NCBI RefSeq assembly: GCF_945915435.1
Contig: NZ_CAMEFG010000010.1
Location: 1-64,000 of the forward strand
Reading direction: 5' to 3'
DNA from: an uncultured Paracoccus sp.
GTDB lineage: Bacteria > Pseudomonadota > Alphaproteobacteria > Rhodobacterales > Rhodobacteraceae
Length of the DNA: 64,000 bases
A model generated the notes under the pieces. It made no database searches, was not told where the DNA came from, and saw nothing but the letters and a program-made list of their open reading frames with translations. The stretch's first letter is position 1. Each line of letters opens with the position of its first letter. A program made the position numbers and the translations under genes. This document shows positions 25,141-35,856 of the stretch, piece after piece.

Positions 25141-26397
25141 ATGGTTCGGACGGTCGCGACGCCGCCTCCGCCGCCGGGCGAGGCGGTGCTGCTGGCGCCG
25201 GGCGTGCTGTGGCTGCGCATGCCGCTGCCGATGCGGCCCGACCACGTCAACCTTTACGCGCTGGAGGACGGCGACGCCTGGACGGTGATCGACACTGGCA
25301 TCGATTCGGGCCGCACCCGCGCGATCTGGCGCGCGCTGCTGGACGGTCCCCTGCGGGGCCGCCCGGTCCGGCGCGTGCTGGTGACCCATCACCATATCGA
25401 CCACATGGGGCTGGCGGGCTGGTTCGTCGGACGCGGGGCTGAACTGCTGACCAGCCGCACCGCATGGCTGATGGCGCGGATGCAGGTACTGGACGTGCAG
25501 GAACGTCCGACCGAACAGGCGCTGGCCTTCTGGCGCGCCGCCGGGATGCCCGCCGCGATGCTGGCCGCGCGCGGGGCCGAGCGTCCCTTCAACATGGCCG
25601 ACACCTGCCACCCGCTGCCGCCCGGCTTTACCCGGCTGGCGCAGGGCGGGACCGTAACCATCGGCACCCGTGAATGGGCGGTGCATATGGGCAACGGCCA
25701 TGCGCCCGAACATGTCACGCTGTGGTCGCAGGACGGGGCGCTGGTGATCGGGGGCGACCAGCTTCTGCCCTCGATCTCGCCCAATCTCGGGGTCTATCCG
25801 ACCGAGCCGCTGGCCGATACCGTCGGCGACTGGCTGGAAAGCTGCGACCGGCTTGGCGGGCTGGCGCGCCCCGGCCAGCTTGTCCTGCCGGGGCACGGAC
25901 TGCCCTATGCCGGCCTGCCCGAGCGGCTGGCCCAGATGGCCGAAAACCACCGGATCGTGCTGGACCGGATGGTCGAGGCGCTGCGCCACGGGCCGCGAAC
26001 GGCGGCGGGGTGTTTCGACATCCTCTTTCGCCGCAAGGTCGGCCCGGCGGCCTATGGCCTGGCGCTGGCCGAGGCGGTCGGCCACATCAACCATCTTGCC
26101 GCCACGGGCCGGGTGTGGCCCTGCGGCAAGACCGCGGACGGCGCTGTGCTATGGGGGGGCGTGACAGCGCCGCATTCATCGGTTATCCGTCTGTCAAACG
26201 CTGCAAACCCAGGGATCACTCATGGCCGATCATCACGAAGTCACCCACCATACCGTCGGGGAAATGGACACCCGCGAACAGCAAAGGACCTTTCAGGGCT
26301 TTCTGAAACTGGCAAGCTGGGTCGTCGTGCTGTCGATTCTGGTCGTGATCTTCCTGGCGCTGGCCAATTCCTGACCTCAAAGAACAAGCGGAGCTGA
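25141..26397 (+). CDS. Metallo-beta-lactamase fold hydrolase, probably with a spurious C-terminal extension
   Basis: The metallo-beta-lactamase domain is clear: [14 protein letters not shown] near 81-94, [13 protein letters not shown] near 181-193, [13 protein letters not shown] near 202-214 and [15 protein letters not shown] near 248-262. A C-terminal winged-helix-like domain ([20 protein letters not shown]) follows, as in the GloB/LACTB2-like group. The frame then runs through seven consecutive G (26153-26159) and continues for about 80 residues of unrelated sequence overlapping the oxidase subunit IV gene. With one G fewer it would stop in TGA at 26162-26164 after GAVLWGA, at about 340 residues, a normal family length. 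The gene follows the acyl-CoA dehydrogenase by 5 bp and is surely co-transcribed. Substrate unknown, perhaps a thioester. Confidence 0.82.
   Translation: MVRTVATPPPPPGEAVLLAPGVLWLRMPLPMRPDHVNLYALEDGDAWTVIDTGIDSGRTRAIWRALLDGPLRGRPVRRVLVTHHHIDHMGLAGWFVGRGAELLTSRTAWLMARMQVLDVQERPTEQALAFWRAAGMPAAMLAARGAERPFNMADTCHPLPPGFTRLAQGGTVTIGTREWAVHMGNGHAPEHVTLWSQDGALVIGGDQLLPSISPNLGVYPTEPLADTVGDWLESCDRLGGLARPGQLVLPGHGLPYAGLPERLAQMAENHRIVLDRMVEALRHGPRTAAGCFDILFRRKVGPAAYGLALAEAVGHINHLAATGRVWPCGKTADGAVLWGGVTAPHSSVIRLSNAANPGITHGRSSRSHPPYRRGNGHPRTAKDLSGLSETGKLGRRAVDSGRDLPGAGQFLTSKNKRS
26222..26374 (+). CDS. aa3-type cytochrome c oxidase subunit IV (bacterial COX IV)
   Basis: A 50-residue protein. It has a histidine-rich polar N-terminus ([17 protein letters not shown]), then [10 protein letters not shown] and a single membrane helix (about 33-48, [16 protein letters not shown]), ending NS. 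This is the pattern of the small subunit IV of Paracoccus/Rhodobacter aa3 oxidase, which wraps around subunits I and III. An AGGGA Shine-Dalgarno lies 7 bases before the ATG. It sits alone, away from the main oxidase subunit genes. An out-of-frame extension of the upstream hydrolase frame overlaps it. Confidence 0.85.
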   Translation: MADHHEVTHHTVGEMDTREQQRTFQGFLKLASWVVVLSILVVIFLALANS

Positions 26398-26402
26398 CCC
26401 CA

Positions 26403-27050
26403 TTGCATCGGCGGACCTTCCTTGCGCTGAGCGTGCCCGCGATTCTCGCGGCATGCGGCGCCGACAGAAAATGGGCCAGCGACGAGGCGGTGCGCAACGC
26501 GCGCTATGTCTCGGACGAGCCGCCCTCGATCACGCTGTTCACGGTGATCGGCATTCCGCGCGGCGAGGGCGGGCATTCCGCGCTGCTGATCAACGGCAGC
26601 CAGCGGGTGATCTTCGACCCCGCCGGGTCGTGGGAACATCCCGCCATTCCCGAACGCCATGACGTGCTTTACGGCATCACGCCGAATTTCAAGAACTTCT
26701 ACATCGACTATCACGCCCGCGAAACCTATTGGGTGGCCGAGGATACGATCCTTGTCAGCCGCGAGCTTGCCGATGCCGCCATCCGCTCGGCCGAGCAGCA
26801 GGGCGCAACGAACAAGAGCTTCTGCGCCGTGGCCACGGGCCAGACGCTGCGCCGCCTGCCGGGGTTCGAGGGCGCGCCCACGGGCTTCAACCCCAACAAG
26901 CTGCGCGAATGGTTCCTGACCCTGCCGAACGTGACCTCCAAACGTCACATGGACGGCGATCCGGCGAACAACCACGACGTGCTGCTGCGCCAGAAATCCG
27001 GTGCCATCGTGGGTTACGGGCCCGAGGGCCGCTTGCAGCAGGTCCGCTGA
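26403..27050 (+). CDS. Putative lipoprotein of unknown function
   Basis: 215 residues starting at a TTG codon that follows a GGAG element. The N-terminus MHRRTFLALSVPAILAACG is a lipoprotein signal with lipobox LAAC, giving cysteine 19 as the lipidated residue. The mature region has TVIGIPRGEGGHSALLINGS near 47-66, which recalls papain-like NlpC/P60-type or DUF4105-like cysteine/histidine folds with SFCAVATGQTL near 140. Without a search I do not assign one. It lies 28 bp after the oxidase subunit IV gene and may be co-transcribed. Confidence 0.72.
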   Translation: MHRRTFLALSVPAILAACGADRKWASDEAVRNARYVSDEPPSITLFTVIGIPRGEGGHSALLINGSQRVIFDPAGSWEHPAIPERHDVLYGITPNFKNFYIDYHARETYWVAEDTILVSRELADAAIRSAEQQGATNKSFCAVATGQTLRRLPGFEGAPTGFNPNKLREWFLTLPNVTSKRHMDGDPANNHDVLLRQKSGAIVGYGPEGRLQQVR

Positions 27051-27374
27051 TCAGCCCAGCAGATACAGCATCGCAAACAGCGTCCCGCCACCCGCAAGGA
27101 TGGCGGCCAGCGTGTTGCGGGTGACGACACCCACCGCCAGCGCCGCGACGGCGGCCAGCAGGCGGGCGGGATCGGTCTGGCCCTGGGTCGCGGGGGGCCA
27201 CAGGACCAGCGGCGCGACCAGCGCGGGCAGCACGGCCACCGCCGTATAGCGCAGCATCCTTGTCGCCCACAGCGGCAGGGGCCGGTTGCCCAGCGCGCCC
27301 AGAAAGGACCAGCGCAGCAGGAATGTGCCCACGCCCAGGACCAGGATGACGATCCAGATGGTCAGGTCCGACAT
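27051..27374 (-). CDS. azlD: AzlD family branched-chain amino acid exporter subunit
   Basis: 107 residues with four hydrophobic helices and the AzlD features GVGTFLLRWSFLGALGNRPL near 14-33, MLRYTAVAVLPALVAPLV near 40-57 and AVGVVTRNTLAAILAGGGTLF near 81-101. It pairs with AzlC to form an exporter for branched-chain amino acids and their analogues. Its start overlaps the stop of azlC by one base (TGATG), so the two are translationally coupled. Confidence 0.9.
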   Translation of the reverse strand: MSDLTIWIVILVLGVGTFLLRWSFLGALGNRPLPLWATRMLRYTAVAVLPALVAPLVLWPPATQGQTDPARLLAAVAALAVGVVTRNTLAAILAGGGTLFAMLYLLG

Positions 27375-28159
27375 CAGGCCAGCCCCGCCTTGCGCCGCTC
27401 GGTCCATGTTTCGACCAGCGCGCCGGTGGCCATCGCCAGCGGCGCCGCGATCAGCATTCCCAGCCCCGAGGGCAGGAAGGCGAAGGCCAGCGCCGCCACC
27501 ATCGCCACGAAGGCCGCCGCCAGATGCGCCAGCGTCCGCAGCATCGGCGCGATCATGGCCAGGAAGGTGATCGGGATCGCGAAATCCAGCGCCCAGCTTT
27601 CGGGGATCGCGTTGCCCAGCTTCGCGCCGATCAGGCTGACCACCACCCAGGGCAGGCAGGCTCCAAGCGCGGTTCCGAAGAAATAGGCAAGCCGCTGGTC
27701 CAGCCTCAGCCGGGGATGCTTTTCGTAATGCTGCATCGCCAGCGCATAGGTCTGGTCGATCATCAGATAGGCGACCGCCGCCCTGGCCCCCGGCCTCGCC
27801 TGCCCGATCCACGGCACGATAGAGGCCGAATACATCGCCATCCGCAAGTTCACCGCAAGGGCCGAGACGACGACCACGAACACCGGCGCCTGATCGGCCA
27901 GCAACTGGACGGCGGTGAACTGCGACGCGCCCGCCAGCACCAGCAGCGAAAAGCCCAGGACCTGCCACAGGTCCAGCCCCGCCTCGGCCGCGAAGACCCC
28001 GAACAGCAGGCCGAAGGGCAGGATCACCAGCAGGAAGGGCAGGCTGTGCAGCAGCCCGTGGTGGAAGCATTGGGCGGGGCTGCGCGCCAGCACGCGCGCC
28101 TCATGCCCCTGGGCGTGAGACTGGTTGCCCGCAGGCAAGGGTTGCGGAATCGGTGCCAT
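27374..28159 (-). CDS. azlC: AzlC family branched-chain amino acid exporter, large subunit
   Basis: 261 residues with about six to eight membrane helices. AzlC markers are LPFLLVILPFGLLFGVFAAE near 40-59, SLLVLAGASQFTAVQLLAD near 70-88, NLRMAMYSASIVPWI near 105-119 and the conserved YLMIDQTYALAM near 130-141. It forms a two-subunit exporter with AzlD. The start at 28159 (MAPIPQ) is preferred, since an earlier in-frame ATG at 28231 would collide with the divergent acetyltransferase start at 28212 and adds unconserved residues. Confidence 0.9.
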   Translation of the reverse strand: MAPIPQPLPAGNQSHAQGHEARVLARSPAQCFHHGLLHSLPFLLVILPFGLLFGVFAAEAGLDLWQVLGFSLLVLAGASQFTAVQLLADQAPVFVVVVSALAVNLRMAMYSASIVPWIGQARPGARAAVAYLMIDQTYALAMQHYEKHPRLRLDQRLAYFFGTALGACLPWVVVSLIGAKLGNAIPESWALDFAIPITFLAMIAPMLRTLAHLAAAFVAMVAALAFAFLPSGLGMLIAAPLAMATGALVETWTERRKAGLA

Positions 28160-28211
28160 ATCGGAAAATCGGGGAAAGCCTGTCCTGTTGGCGGCAGATT
28201 GGCGAAAGCGC

Positions 28212-28826
28212 ATGGGGAATACAAGGACCACGGCGGGCGATTTTTCCGCCTTTCGGATCGAAGCCGGAATCGCGCCGCGGTTGCAGGACGCGGCGGCGGG
28301 GCTTTACCTGCGCCATTTCGGTGCGCAAGTCCTGCCCTTTCCCGTGCCTGCCGCGCGGGCTGAGCGCTTTATCCGCGCCGCCATGCAGCCCCGGATGGCG
28401 CTGGCCGCGCTGGATGGCGGCGGCGGGCTGATCGGCCTTCTGGGCCTGCGCGACGCCGGCGGCGGGTTTCTTGGGATGACCGCCGACGCCCGCGCGGCCC
28501 TGGGCGCATTCGCCGGGGTCACAGGGGCGCTGATGCCGCTTTTCCGTCCGGGACCGGCGACGGCGGATATGGTGATCGACGGGCTGGCCATCGCGGACCG
28601 CTGGCAGCGGCGGGGCGTCGGGCGGGCGCTGCTGGCGCACGCCCTGGCTGATGCCGCGCGGCGCGGCTATCCCGGCCTGCGCGCCGAGGTCGCCCTGCGC
28701 AACCGCGCGGCCCTGCGTTTCTACGAAGCGGCGGGTTTTTCGCCGCAAGGCCGCCACCGGATCGGCTGGCCGTGGTCGGCGTCGTGGCTTGGCCGCGCGG
28801 CGGTCATGCGCCGCGACGTGCCATAG
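28212..28826 (+). CDS. GNAT family N-acetyltransferase
   Basis: 204 residues with a C-terminal GNAT fold. The acetyl-CoA pyrophosphate loop is RWQRRGVGRALLAHALADAA near 136-155 (Q/RxxGxG/A pattern), followed by LRAEVALRNRAALRFYEAAGF near 161-181, the usual beta5-alpha4 region. The protein or small-molecule substrate cannot be told from sequence. It is divergent from azlC with starts about 50 bp apart. Some GNAT proteins beside amino acid exporters act on the exported compound, but this is only a suggestion. Confidence 0.85.
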   Translation: MGNTRTTAGDFSAFRIEAGIAPRLQDAAAGLYLRHFGAQVLPFPVPAARAERFIRAAMQPRMALAALDGGGGLIGLLGLRDAGGGFLGMTADARAALGAFAGVTGALMPLFRPGPATADMVIDGLAIADRWQRRGVGRALLAHALADAARRGYPGLRAEVALRNRAALRFYEAAGFSPQGRHRIGWPWSASWLGRAAVMRRDVP

Positions 28827-28844
28827 CGTCCGGCAGGAACGGCG

Positions 28845-29828
28845 TCAGGGCTGCGATTCGGCCTCGACCCCCTGGCCGATGGTGCCCTTCACCTGCGCCA
28901 GCATGGTGAACGCGCGGCCCGAGCGGGTGTCGGACAGGGCCGCCAGCAACTCGTCGTCGAATTCCTGCGCCGCACGCAGGATCAGGCGGTCGAAATGGCG
29001 CTGGAAATGATGCGCGGCGTCGCGAAAGACCTCGTCCCCGTGCAGCATCTCGGCGGCAAGGGTAAGCGCATTGGCGTCGGCGTCCAGCGACAGGGCCTGG
29101 ACCGCCGTGCCGCGCGCACCATCCGCGAAGCGGCGCCACAGCGCGGCATCGGGATAGCGGGGCGGGGCGTCGTCCATGTAGATGCCCCTTGCCGCCATCA
29201 GCGTGATCACATCCTGCGCGGCGCGGATCAGCCGGGCGATCTCGGGATCGGCCAGCGCCTTGCGCAAGGCGGCGATGGTATAGCGGTCGTCCGGCCCGTC
29301 GGGAAAGTTCAGCGCGGCGACCAGTTCATGGGCGGAAACCTCGGGCGGGGGTGGGTCCAGCGCAAGGTCGCCCTGCCGGGTGTCGCCTTGCGGGGCGGGA
29401 CGCGGCTCGGCCGCACGGGCCGGGCGCGGCTGCGCGGGCGGGCGCAACTGTTCGGCGCGCGGCTGCGGTTCGGCGGGCGTGTGGGCGGGCGCGACCGGGC
29501 GGGTCGCGCTGTCGCCCGGCGCCAGCGAACCCGGCCCCCGTCCGCGCGGATCGTGCCGGGGCTGGCCCATCGCGTCCAGCGTGTCGCGCAGCGACTGCGC
29601 CTCGTGCCGCAGGGCGTCCAGCGCGCCCGCGGTCCAGACCGCCAGCCAGATCAGCGCGACCGGCGTGACGATTCCGGCCCAGTGCAGCAGGCGCTCGGCA
29701 AGGTCCTGCCGCGTGTCCCCGGCCCCCAGGAACCACGACAAGGCCACCAGCGCCACCCAGACAAGCGTTGCGATGGCGCCAAGCCGGACGGCCCCGGCCC
29801 CGGTCAGTCTTTCGCGCAGGTCATTCAT
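28845..29828 (-). CDS. Membrane-anchored hypothetical protein downstream of greA
   Basis: 327 residues. Two hydrophobic helices occur near the N-terminus (about 13-35, LGAIATLVWVALVALSWFLG, and about 48-68, GIVTPVALIWLAVWTAGALD). A proline/arginine-rich disordered stretch spans about 85-155. A helical soluble domain follows (about 165-327) with ALRKALADPEIARLIRAAQ and FDRLILRAAQEFDDELLAAL. I know no named family. It lies 15 bp after greA on the same strand and is probably co-transcribed. The start MNDLRERL is used, as the MRA codons before it look accidental. Confidence 0.7.
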   Translation of the reverse strand: MNDLRERLTGAGAVRLGAIATLVWVALVALSWFLGAGDTRQDLAERLLHWAGIVTPVALIWLAVWTAGALDALRHEAQSLRDTLDAMGQPRHDPRGRGPGSLAPGDSATRPVAPAHTPAEPQPRAEQLRPPAQPRPARAAEPRPAPQGDTRQGDLALDPPPPEVSAHELVAALNFPDGPDDRYTIAALRKALADPEIARLIRAAQDVITLMAARGIYMDDAPPRYPDAALWRRFADGARGTAVQALSLDADANALTLAAEMLHGDEVFRDAAHHFQRHFDRLILRAAQEFDDELLAALSDTRSGRAFTMLAQVKGTIGQGVEAESQP

Positions 29829-29843
29829 CGCGCGCAAACACCC

Positions 29844-30314
29844 CTATTGATAGCGAATTGTCAGGATTTCATAGGACTTGCCGCCGCCGGGGGTGACGAC
29901 TTCGACGCTGTCGCCCTCTTCCTTGCCGATCAGCGCCCGTGCCAGCGGCGAGCGGATGTTGAGCAGCCCGCGCTCCAGGTCGGCCTCGTGTTCGCCGACG
30001 ATCTGATAGGTCTTTTCCTCGTCCGTGTCCTCATCGACAAGCCGGACGGTGGCGCCGAACTTGATGCTGCCCGACAGCTTGGCGGGGTCGATCACCTCGG
30101 CGCGCCCGATGATGGCCTCAAGCTCCTTGATGCGGCCCTCGATGAAGCTCTGCTTTTCGCGCGCGGCGTGGTATTCGGCATTTTCCGACAGGTCGCCATG
30201 TTCGCGCGCCTCGGCGATGGCGCGGATGACCGAGGGGCGCTCGACCCCGCGCAGTTGGCGCAGTTCTTCGTCCAACTGATCGAAACCGGCACGGGTCAAC
30301 AAGATCTTTTCCAT
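29844..30314 (-). CDS. greA: Transcription elongation factor GreA
   Basis: 156 residues, the standard length. The N-terminal coiled coil reads [30 protein letters not shown] and carries the functional acidic tip in [19 protein letters not shown] near 39-57. The C-terminal FKBP-like domain contains [22 protein letters not shown]. It inserts into the RNA polymerase secondary channel and stimulates cleavage of backtracked transcripts. An AAGGA Shine-Dalgarno precedes the ATG, and a long hairpin is present in its leader. Confidence 0.97.
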   Translation of the reverse strand: MEKILLTRAGFDQLDEELRQLRGVERPSVIRAIAEAREHGDLSENAEYHAAREKQSFIEGRIKELEAIIGRAEVIDPAKLSGSIKFGATVRLVDEDTDEEKTYQIVGEHEADLERGLLNIRSPLARALIGKEEGDSVEVVTPGGGKSYEILTIRYQ

Positions 30315-30353
30315 TCGACGTCCTTTCGGCGGCAGTAGCATACCGATGCTGTT

Positions 30354-30386
30354 CGAACGCCCCCGCCATGACGGCAGGGGCGTTCG
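30354..30386 (-). promoter_or_regulatory. Strong hairpin in the greA 5' leader
   Basis: CGAACGCCCCCGCC and GGCAGGGGCGTTCG form a stem of about 13-14 pairs with a loop ATGAC and one mismatch, 40-73 bp upstream of the greA start. It is not followed by a T-run on either strand, so it is not a standard terminator. It could stabilise the leader, pause polymerase or bind a factor. Confidence 0.5.
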
Positions 30387-30556
30387 GGTAAAAACACCAG
30401 GGCATCGTGAACCCATCGCGGGCGTCATGCAAGCCCGCATGACGATGCGTCCGAAAGATGCGGCGGCAATCTGCGCGGGCTTGCAAGCGTTGCCCATGGC
30501 GGAAAACCGCGTTACTGCTGTCGGGCGAAACGTATTGCCAGGCGGGGGACCGAGCT

Positions 30557-32218
<1,662 letters not shown>

Positions 32219-32316
32219 TCGGCAAGCGCGGGCCGGTGGCGGGGGATGGCGTTGCCCAACCCCCGTGCCGCGTTTAGGGTCGCTTGCAGCAGTCTTGTCT
32301 GATTGGGCCTGAGAAC

Positions 32317-34110
32317 GTGAAAACCGCAATGATCCCGCTGGCGCTGATCGCGCTGCTTGCCGTGCCCCTGCATGCGCCGAACCTGCATGCCCAGGAAGCG
32401 GCGGCGGATGCGCCTGCGCCCGAGGGCGAGGACCCCTCGCAGGACAACCTGCCGCAGGTGCCGCTGACGCGCGGGCTGGCCGGGCCTTACCTGGCCGGGC
32501 GCACGGCGGCGATGGAAAACGACTATCGCGCGGCCTCGCGCTATTACCAGCGGGCGCTGGCCCACGACGAGGGCGATCCCTATCTGCAGGACAGCGCGCT
32601 GGTGTCCATGATCTCGGCGGGGCAGATGAACCAGGCCGCCGAACTGGCCGACCGCGTCATGGCCGAGGGCGAAGGCACCGACCTGGCGCGGCTGACGCAT
32701 TGGGTCTCGCTTGCCGGTTCGGGGCAATGGGACGACCTGGTGGCCGAGCTGGAAACCAGCATCGAGGCCGCACGGGCCGACGACCAGCCCGACGACGCCA
32801 GCCTGCTGGAGGGCCTCTTGCGGGCATGGGCGCTGCTTGGCGCGGGCCGGGCCAACGATTCGCTGGCGGCCTTCGAGGAACTGGGCTCGATCCGGGGCGC
32901 GCGTCCCATCGTGGCCTATAACCTGGGCCTGTCCAAGGCGCTGGTGGGCGATTACGAAGCTGCCGATCAACTGCTGACCGAAAGCGCGGCCTCGGACCAT
33001 TACCTGGGCATCCTTGCCCGTGCGCAAGTGTTGTCGCAACTGGAACAGAACGCCGCCGCGATGGTCTTGCTGGAAGGCCAGCCGGGCTTTGCCGACGAGC
33101 CGGGCCTTGTCGCGCTGCGCGACCGGCTGGCGGCGGGCGAGACGGTGCCCTTCGATTCCATCGCCTCGCCTGCCGACGGGATGGCGCAGGTGTTTCTGAC
33201 CTTTGCTGTCGCGCTGGTGTCGCCGCAGGGTCCCGATCCGCTGTCGCTGGTGCAGGCGCGGCTGGCCCAGTTCCTTGCCCCTGACCTGGACGAGGCGCGG
33301 CTGATCTCGGCCCAGCTTCTGCAAGGCTTCGGCCAGTTCGAACTGGCCGAGCGCGAATTCGACGGGCTGCGCGAACAGGGCGCCATGCGCCCCATCGCCG
33401 AACTGTCGCGTATCGATGCCCTTGCGCAGGCCGAGCGGCTGGACGATGCCGAAAAGGCCGCGCTGGCCTTGACCGCCGCCCATCCCGAACTGGCGCAGGG
33501 CTGGATCGCGCTTGGCGACCTGTTCCGCCAGCAGCAGAAATTCTCGCAGGCCGTCACCGCCTATGACAAGGCGCTGGCGCTGCTGCCCGAGACCGGCGAC
33601 ATGCGCTGGTTTCCGCTTTATGCGCGGGGGATCGCGCTGGAACGCTCGGGCCGCTTCGACCGGGCCGAGGGCGATTTTCGCGCCGCGCTGGAAATCCAGC
33701 CCGAATCCGCGCAGGTGCTGAACTACCTGGGCTATAGCCTGGTCGACCGCAACGAACGCCTGGACGAGGCGCTGGACCTGATCGAGCGCGCCGTCGAACT
33801 GCGCCCCGATGACGGCTATATCCTGGATTCGCTGGCATGGGTCTATTTCCGCCTTGGCCGCTATCAGGAAGCCGTCGATCCGATGGAGCGTTCCGCCGCC
33901 GTAATGCCCGGCGATCCGCTGGTCAACGACCACATGGGCGACATCTACTGGATGGTGGGCCGCAAGCGCGAGGCGCAAATCCAGTGGAAGCGCGCGCTGA
34001 GCCTGGACCCCGAGACCGAGGAAGACGCCGCCCGCATCCGCGACAAGCTGGACCGGGGCCTGGACGCCGTGATGGCCGACGAGGCGGACGCAGGGGACGG
34101 GCAGGAATGA
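32317..34110 (+). CDS. Exported tetratricopeptide-repeat protein
   Basis: 597 residues with a signal peptide ([18 protein letters not shown], cleavage near LHA-QE) from a GTG start. An ATG four codons later is an alternative. TPR units are evident through the length. Examples are [20 protein letters not shown] near 65-85, [22 protein letters not shown] near 450-472, [21 protein letters not shown] near 485-505 and [21 protein letters not shown] near 550-570. Such proteins serve as periplasmic or outer-membrane scaffolds. No partner is evident. Its stop overlaps the ispE start by 4 bases, so the two are translationally coupled. Confidence 0.85.
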   Translation: MKTAMIPLALIALLAVPLHAPNLHAQEAAADAPAPEGEDPSQDNLPQVPLTRGLAGPYLAGRTAAMENDYRAASRYYQRALAHDEGDPYLQDSALVSMISAGQMNQAAELADRVMAEGEGTDLARLTHWVSLAGSGQWDDLVAELETSIEAARADDQPDDASLLEGLLRAWALLGAGRANDSLAAFEELGSIRGARPIVAYNLGLSKALVGDYEAADQLLTESAASDHYLGILARAQVLSQLEQNAAAMVLLEGQPGFADEPGLVALRDRLAAGETVPFDSIASPADGMAQVFLTFAVALVSPQGPDPLSLVQARLAQFLAPDLDEARLISAQLLQGFGQFELAEREFDGLREQGAMRPIAELSRIDALAQAERLDDAEKAALALTAAHPELAQGWIALGDLFRQQQKFSQAVTAYDKALALLPETGDMRWFPLYARGIALERSGRFDRAEGDFRAALEIQPESAQVLNYLGYSLVDRNERLDEALDLIERAVELRPDDGYILDSLAWVYFRLGRYQEAVDPMERSAAVMPGDPLVNDHMGDIYWMVGRKREAQIQWKRALSLDPETEEDAARIRDKLDRGLDAVMADEADAGDGQE

Positions 34111-34946
34111 CGCTGGCGGGGACGGTGCAGGCGGGGGCGGTCAGCCTGCTTGCGCCCGCCAAGATCAACCTTGCGCTGCATGTCACCGGCCAGCGGCCCG
34201 ACGGCTATCACCTGCTGGATTCGCTGGTCGTCTTTGCCGGTCGGGGCGATCGGGTCACGCTTGTGCCGGGGCCGCTGTCGCTGAGTGTCTCGGGTCCCTT
34301 CGCGGCGGGGCTGGACGCGGGCGAGGGCAACCTTTGCCTGCGCGCCGCGCGGCTGGCGGGGCGCGAGGCCGCGATTCACCTGGAAAAGAACCTGCCGCTG
34401 GCTTCGGGCATCGGGGGCGGTTCCGCCGATGCGGCGGCGGTGCTGCGCGGGCTTGGCGTCCGCCCCGCGCAGCCCGAGCGGCTTGGCGCGGACCTGCCGG
34501 TCTGCCTTGCCTCGCGCCCCGCGCGGATGCGGGGGCTGGGCGAGGTTCTGGACCCCCTGCCGCCCCTGCCGCCCTTTCACATGGTGCTGGTCAATCCCGG
34601 CAAGGGGCTGTCCACGCCGCAGGTTTTTGCCGCGCTGGCCGACAAGGCGAACCCGCCCCTGCCGACGCCCGCCGGATGGGCCGGTCTGGACGATCTGCTG
34701 GCCTGGCTGCGCCGGACCCGCAACGACCTGCAAGCCCCGGCCATCGCCCTTCTGCCCGAAATCGCCGACTGTCTTGCGGCGCTGCGGGACGGGGGGGCGC
34801 TGCTTGCGCGGATGTCGGGGTCCGGCGCGACCTGTTTCGGCATCTTTCCCGATGCCGATGCCGCGGCGCGGGCGGCGCGGAACCTCTCGCGTCCGGGGTG
34901 GTGGGTGGCCGAGACGGGACTCGCCCCCGCTGCGGGACTGGGCTAA
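34107..34946 (+). CDS. ispE: 4-diphosphocytidyl-2-C-methyl-D-erythritol kinase
   Basis: 279 residues, a GHMP kinase of the methylerythritol phosphate route to isoprenoids. Markers are [27 protein letters not shown] split around 16-40, the ATP-binding [20 protein letters not shown] near 94-113 and the C-terminal [16 protein letters not shown] near 240-255. The ATG at 34107 lies in ATGA with the preceding TPR gene stop. pdxJ follows 25 bp later, so the three genes probably form one operon. Confidence 0.96.
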   Translation: MTLAGTVQAGAVSLLAPAKINLALHVTGQRPDGYHLLDSLVVFAGRGDRVTLVPGPLSLSVSGPFAAGLDAGEGNLCLRAARLAGREAAIHLEKNLPLASGIGGGSADAAAVLRGLGVRPAQPERLGADLPVCLASRPARMRGLGEVLDPLPPLPPFHMVLVNPGKGLSTPQVFAALADKANPPLPTPAGWAGLDDLLAWLRRTRNDLQAPAIALLPEIADCLAALRDGGALLARMSGSGATCFGIFPDADAAARAARNLSRPGWWVAETGLAPAAGLG

Positions 34947-34971
34947 CCTGCGCGCAGATCAGGAGGAATTC

Positions 34972-35706
34972 ATGCTGCGCCTTGGTGTCAACATCGATCA
35001 CGTCGCGACCATTCGCAATGCGCGGGGCACGCCCTGGCCCGACCCGCTGCGCGCCGCGCGCATCGCCGAAGAGGCCGGGGCCGACGGCATCACCGCCCAT
35101 CTGCGCGAGGATCGCCGCCATATCACCGACGACGACATTTCGCGCCTGATGGACGAATTGCGGCTGCCGCTGAACCTGGAAATGGCCGCGACGGCGGAAA
35201 TGCAGCGGATCGCCCTGCGCCATCGCCCCCATGCCGTCTGCATCGTCCCCGAAAAGCGGCAGGAGCGCACGACCGAGGGCGGCCTGGACGTCGCGCGGGA
35301 CGAGGCGGGGCTGGCCGAATTCATCGCCCCCCTGCGCGATGCCGGTTGCCGCGTGTCGCTGTTCATTGGCCACCAGCCCGACCAGATCCGCGCCGCCGCC
35401 CGCATCGGCGCCGCCGTGGTCGAGTTGCACACCGGCCATTATTGCGACCTGGACACCGAAGGCGCGACCGCCGCGCGCGACGCCGAATTGCAGGCGCTGC
35501 GCGAGGGTGCCGCCCTTGCCCATTCGCTGGGGCTCGAGGTTCACGCGGGCCACGGCCTGACTTTCGACACGGTCGGCCCCGTCGCCGCGATTCCCGAACT
35601 GGCCGAGCTGAACATCGGCCATTTCCTGATCGCGGAATCGGTTTTTCTGGGGCTGGCGGGCGCAATCGGGGAAATGCGCCGGAAAATGCAGCAGGCGCGG
35701 GAATAG
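34972..35706 (+). CDS. pdxJ: Pyridoxine 5'-phosphate synthase
   Basis: 244 residues, full length for PdxJ, which condenses 1-deoxyxylulose 5-phosphate with 3-amino-2-oxopropyl phosphate to pyridoxine 5'-phosphate. Markers are [16 protein letters not shown] at 4-19, [17 protein letters not shown] near 39-55, the phosphate-binding IGHQPDQI near 130 and [14 protein letters not shown] near 189-202. It has an ideal AGGAGG Shine-Dalgarno. In many alphaproteobacteria pdxJ is directly followed by acpS, lepB, rnc and era. Here those genes resume only at 41204. Confidence 0.97.
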   Translation: MLRLGVNIDHVATIRNARGTPWPDPLRAARIAEEAGADGITAHLREDRRHITDDDISRLMDELRLPLNLEMAATAEMQRIALRHRPHAVCIVPEKRQERTTEGGLDVARDEAGLAEFIAPLRDAGCRVSLFIGHQPDQIRAAARIGAAVVELHTGHYCDLDTEGATAARDAELQALREGAALAHSLGLEVHAGHGLTFDTVGPVAAIPELAELNIGHFLIAESVFLGLAGAIGEMRRKMQQARE

Positions 35707-35856
35707 GGCGGTTTTCTTAACCCCTTCTTTACCCGCCGGATGGTAAGCCAAGGCCGCCGGTCGCCTGATCGTGTCGGGGCATCTCATTGCACGACAGACC
35801 AATGCGGGTTATCTGGCTGAACCGAACCGATCACCCGCGGGAAAAGCCTGTCAGCC

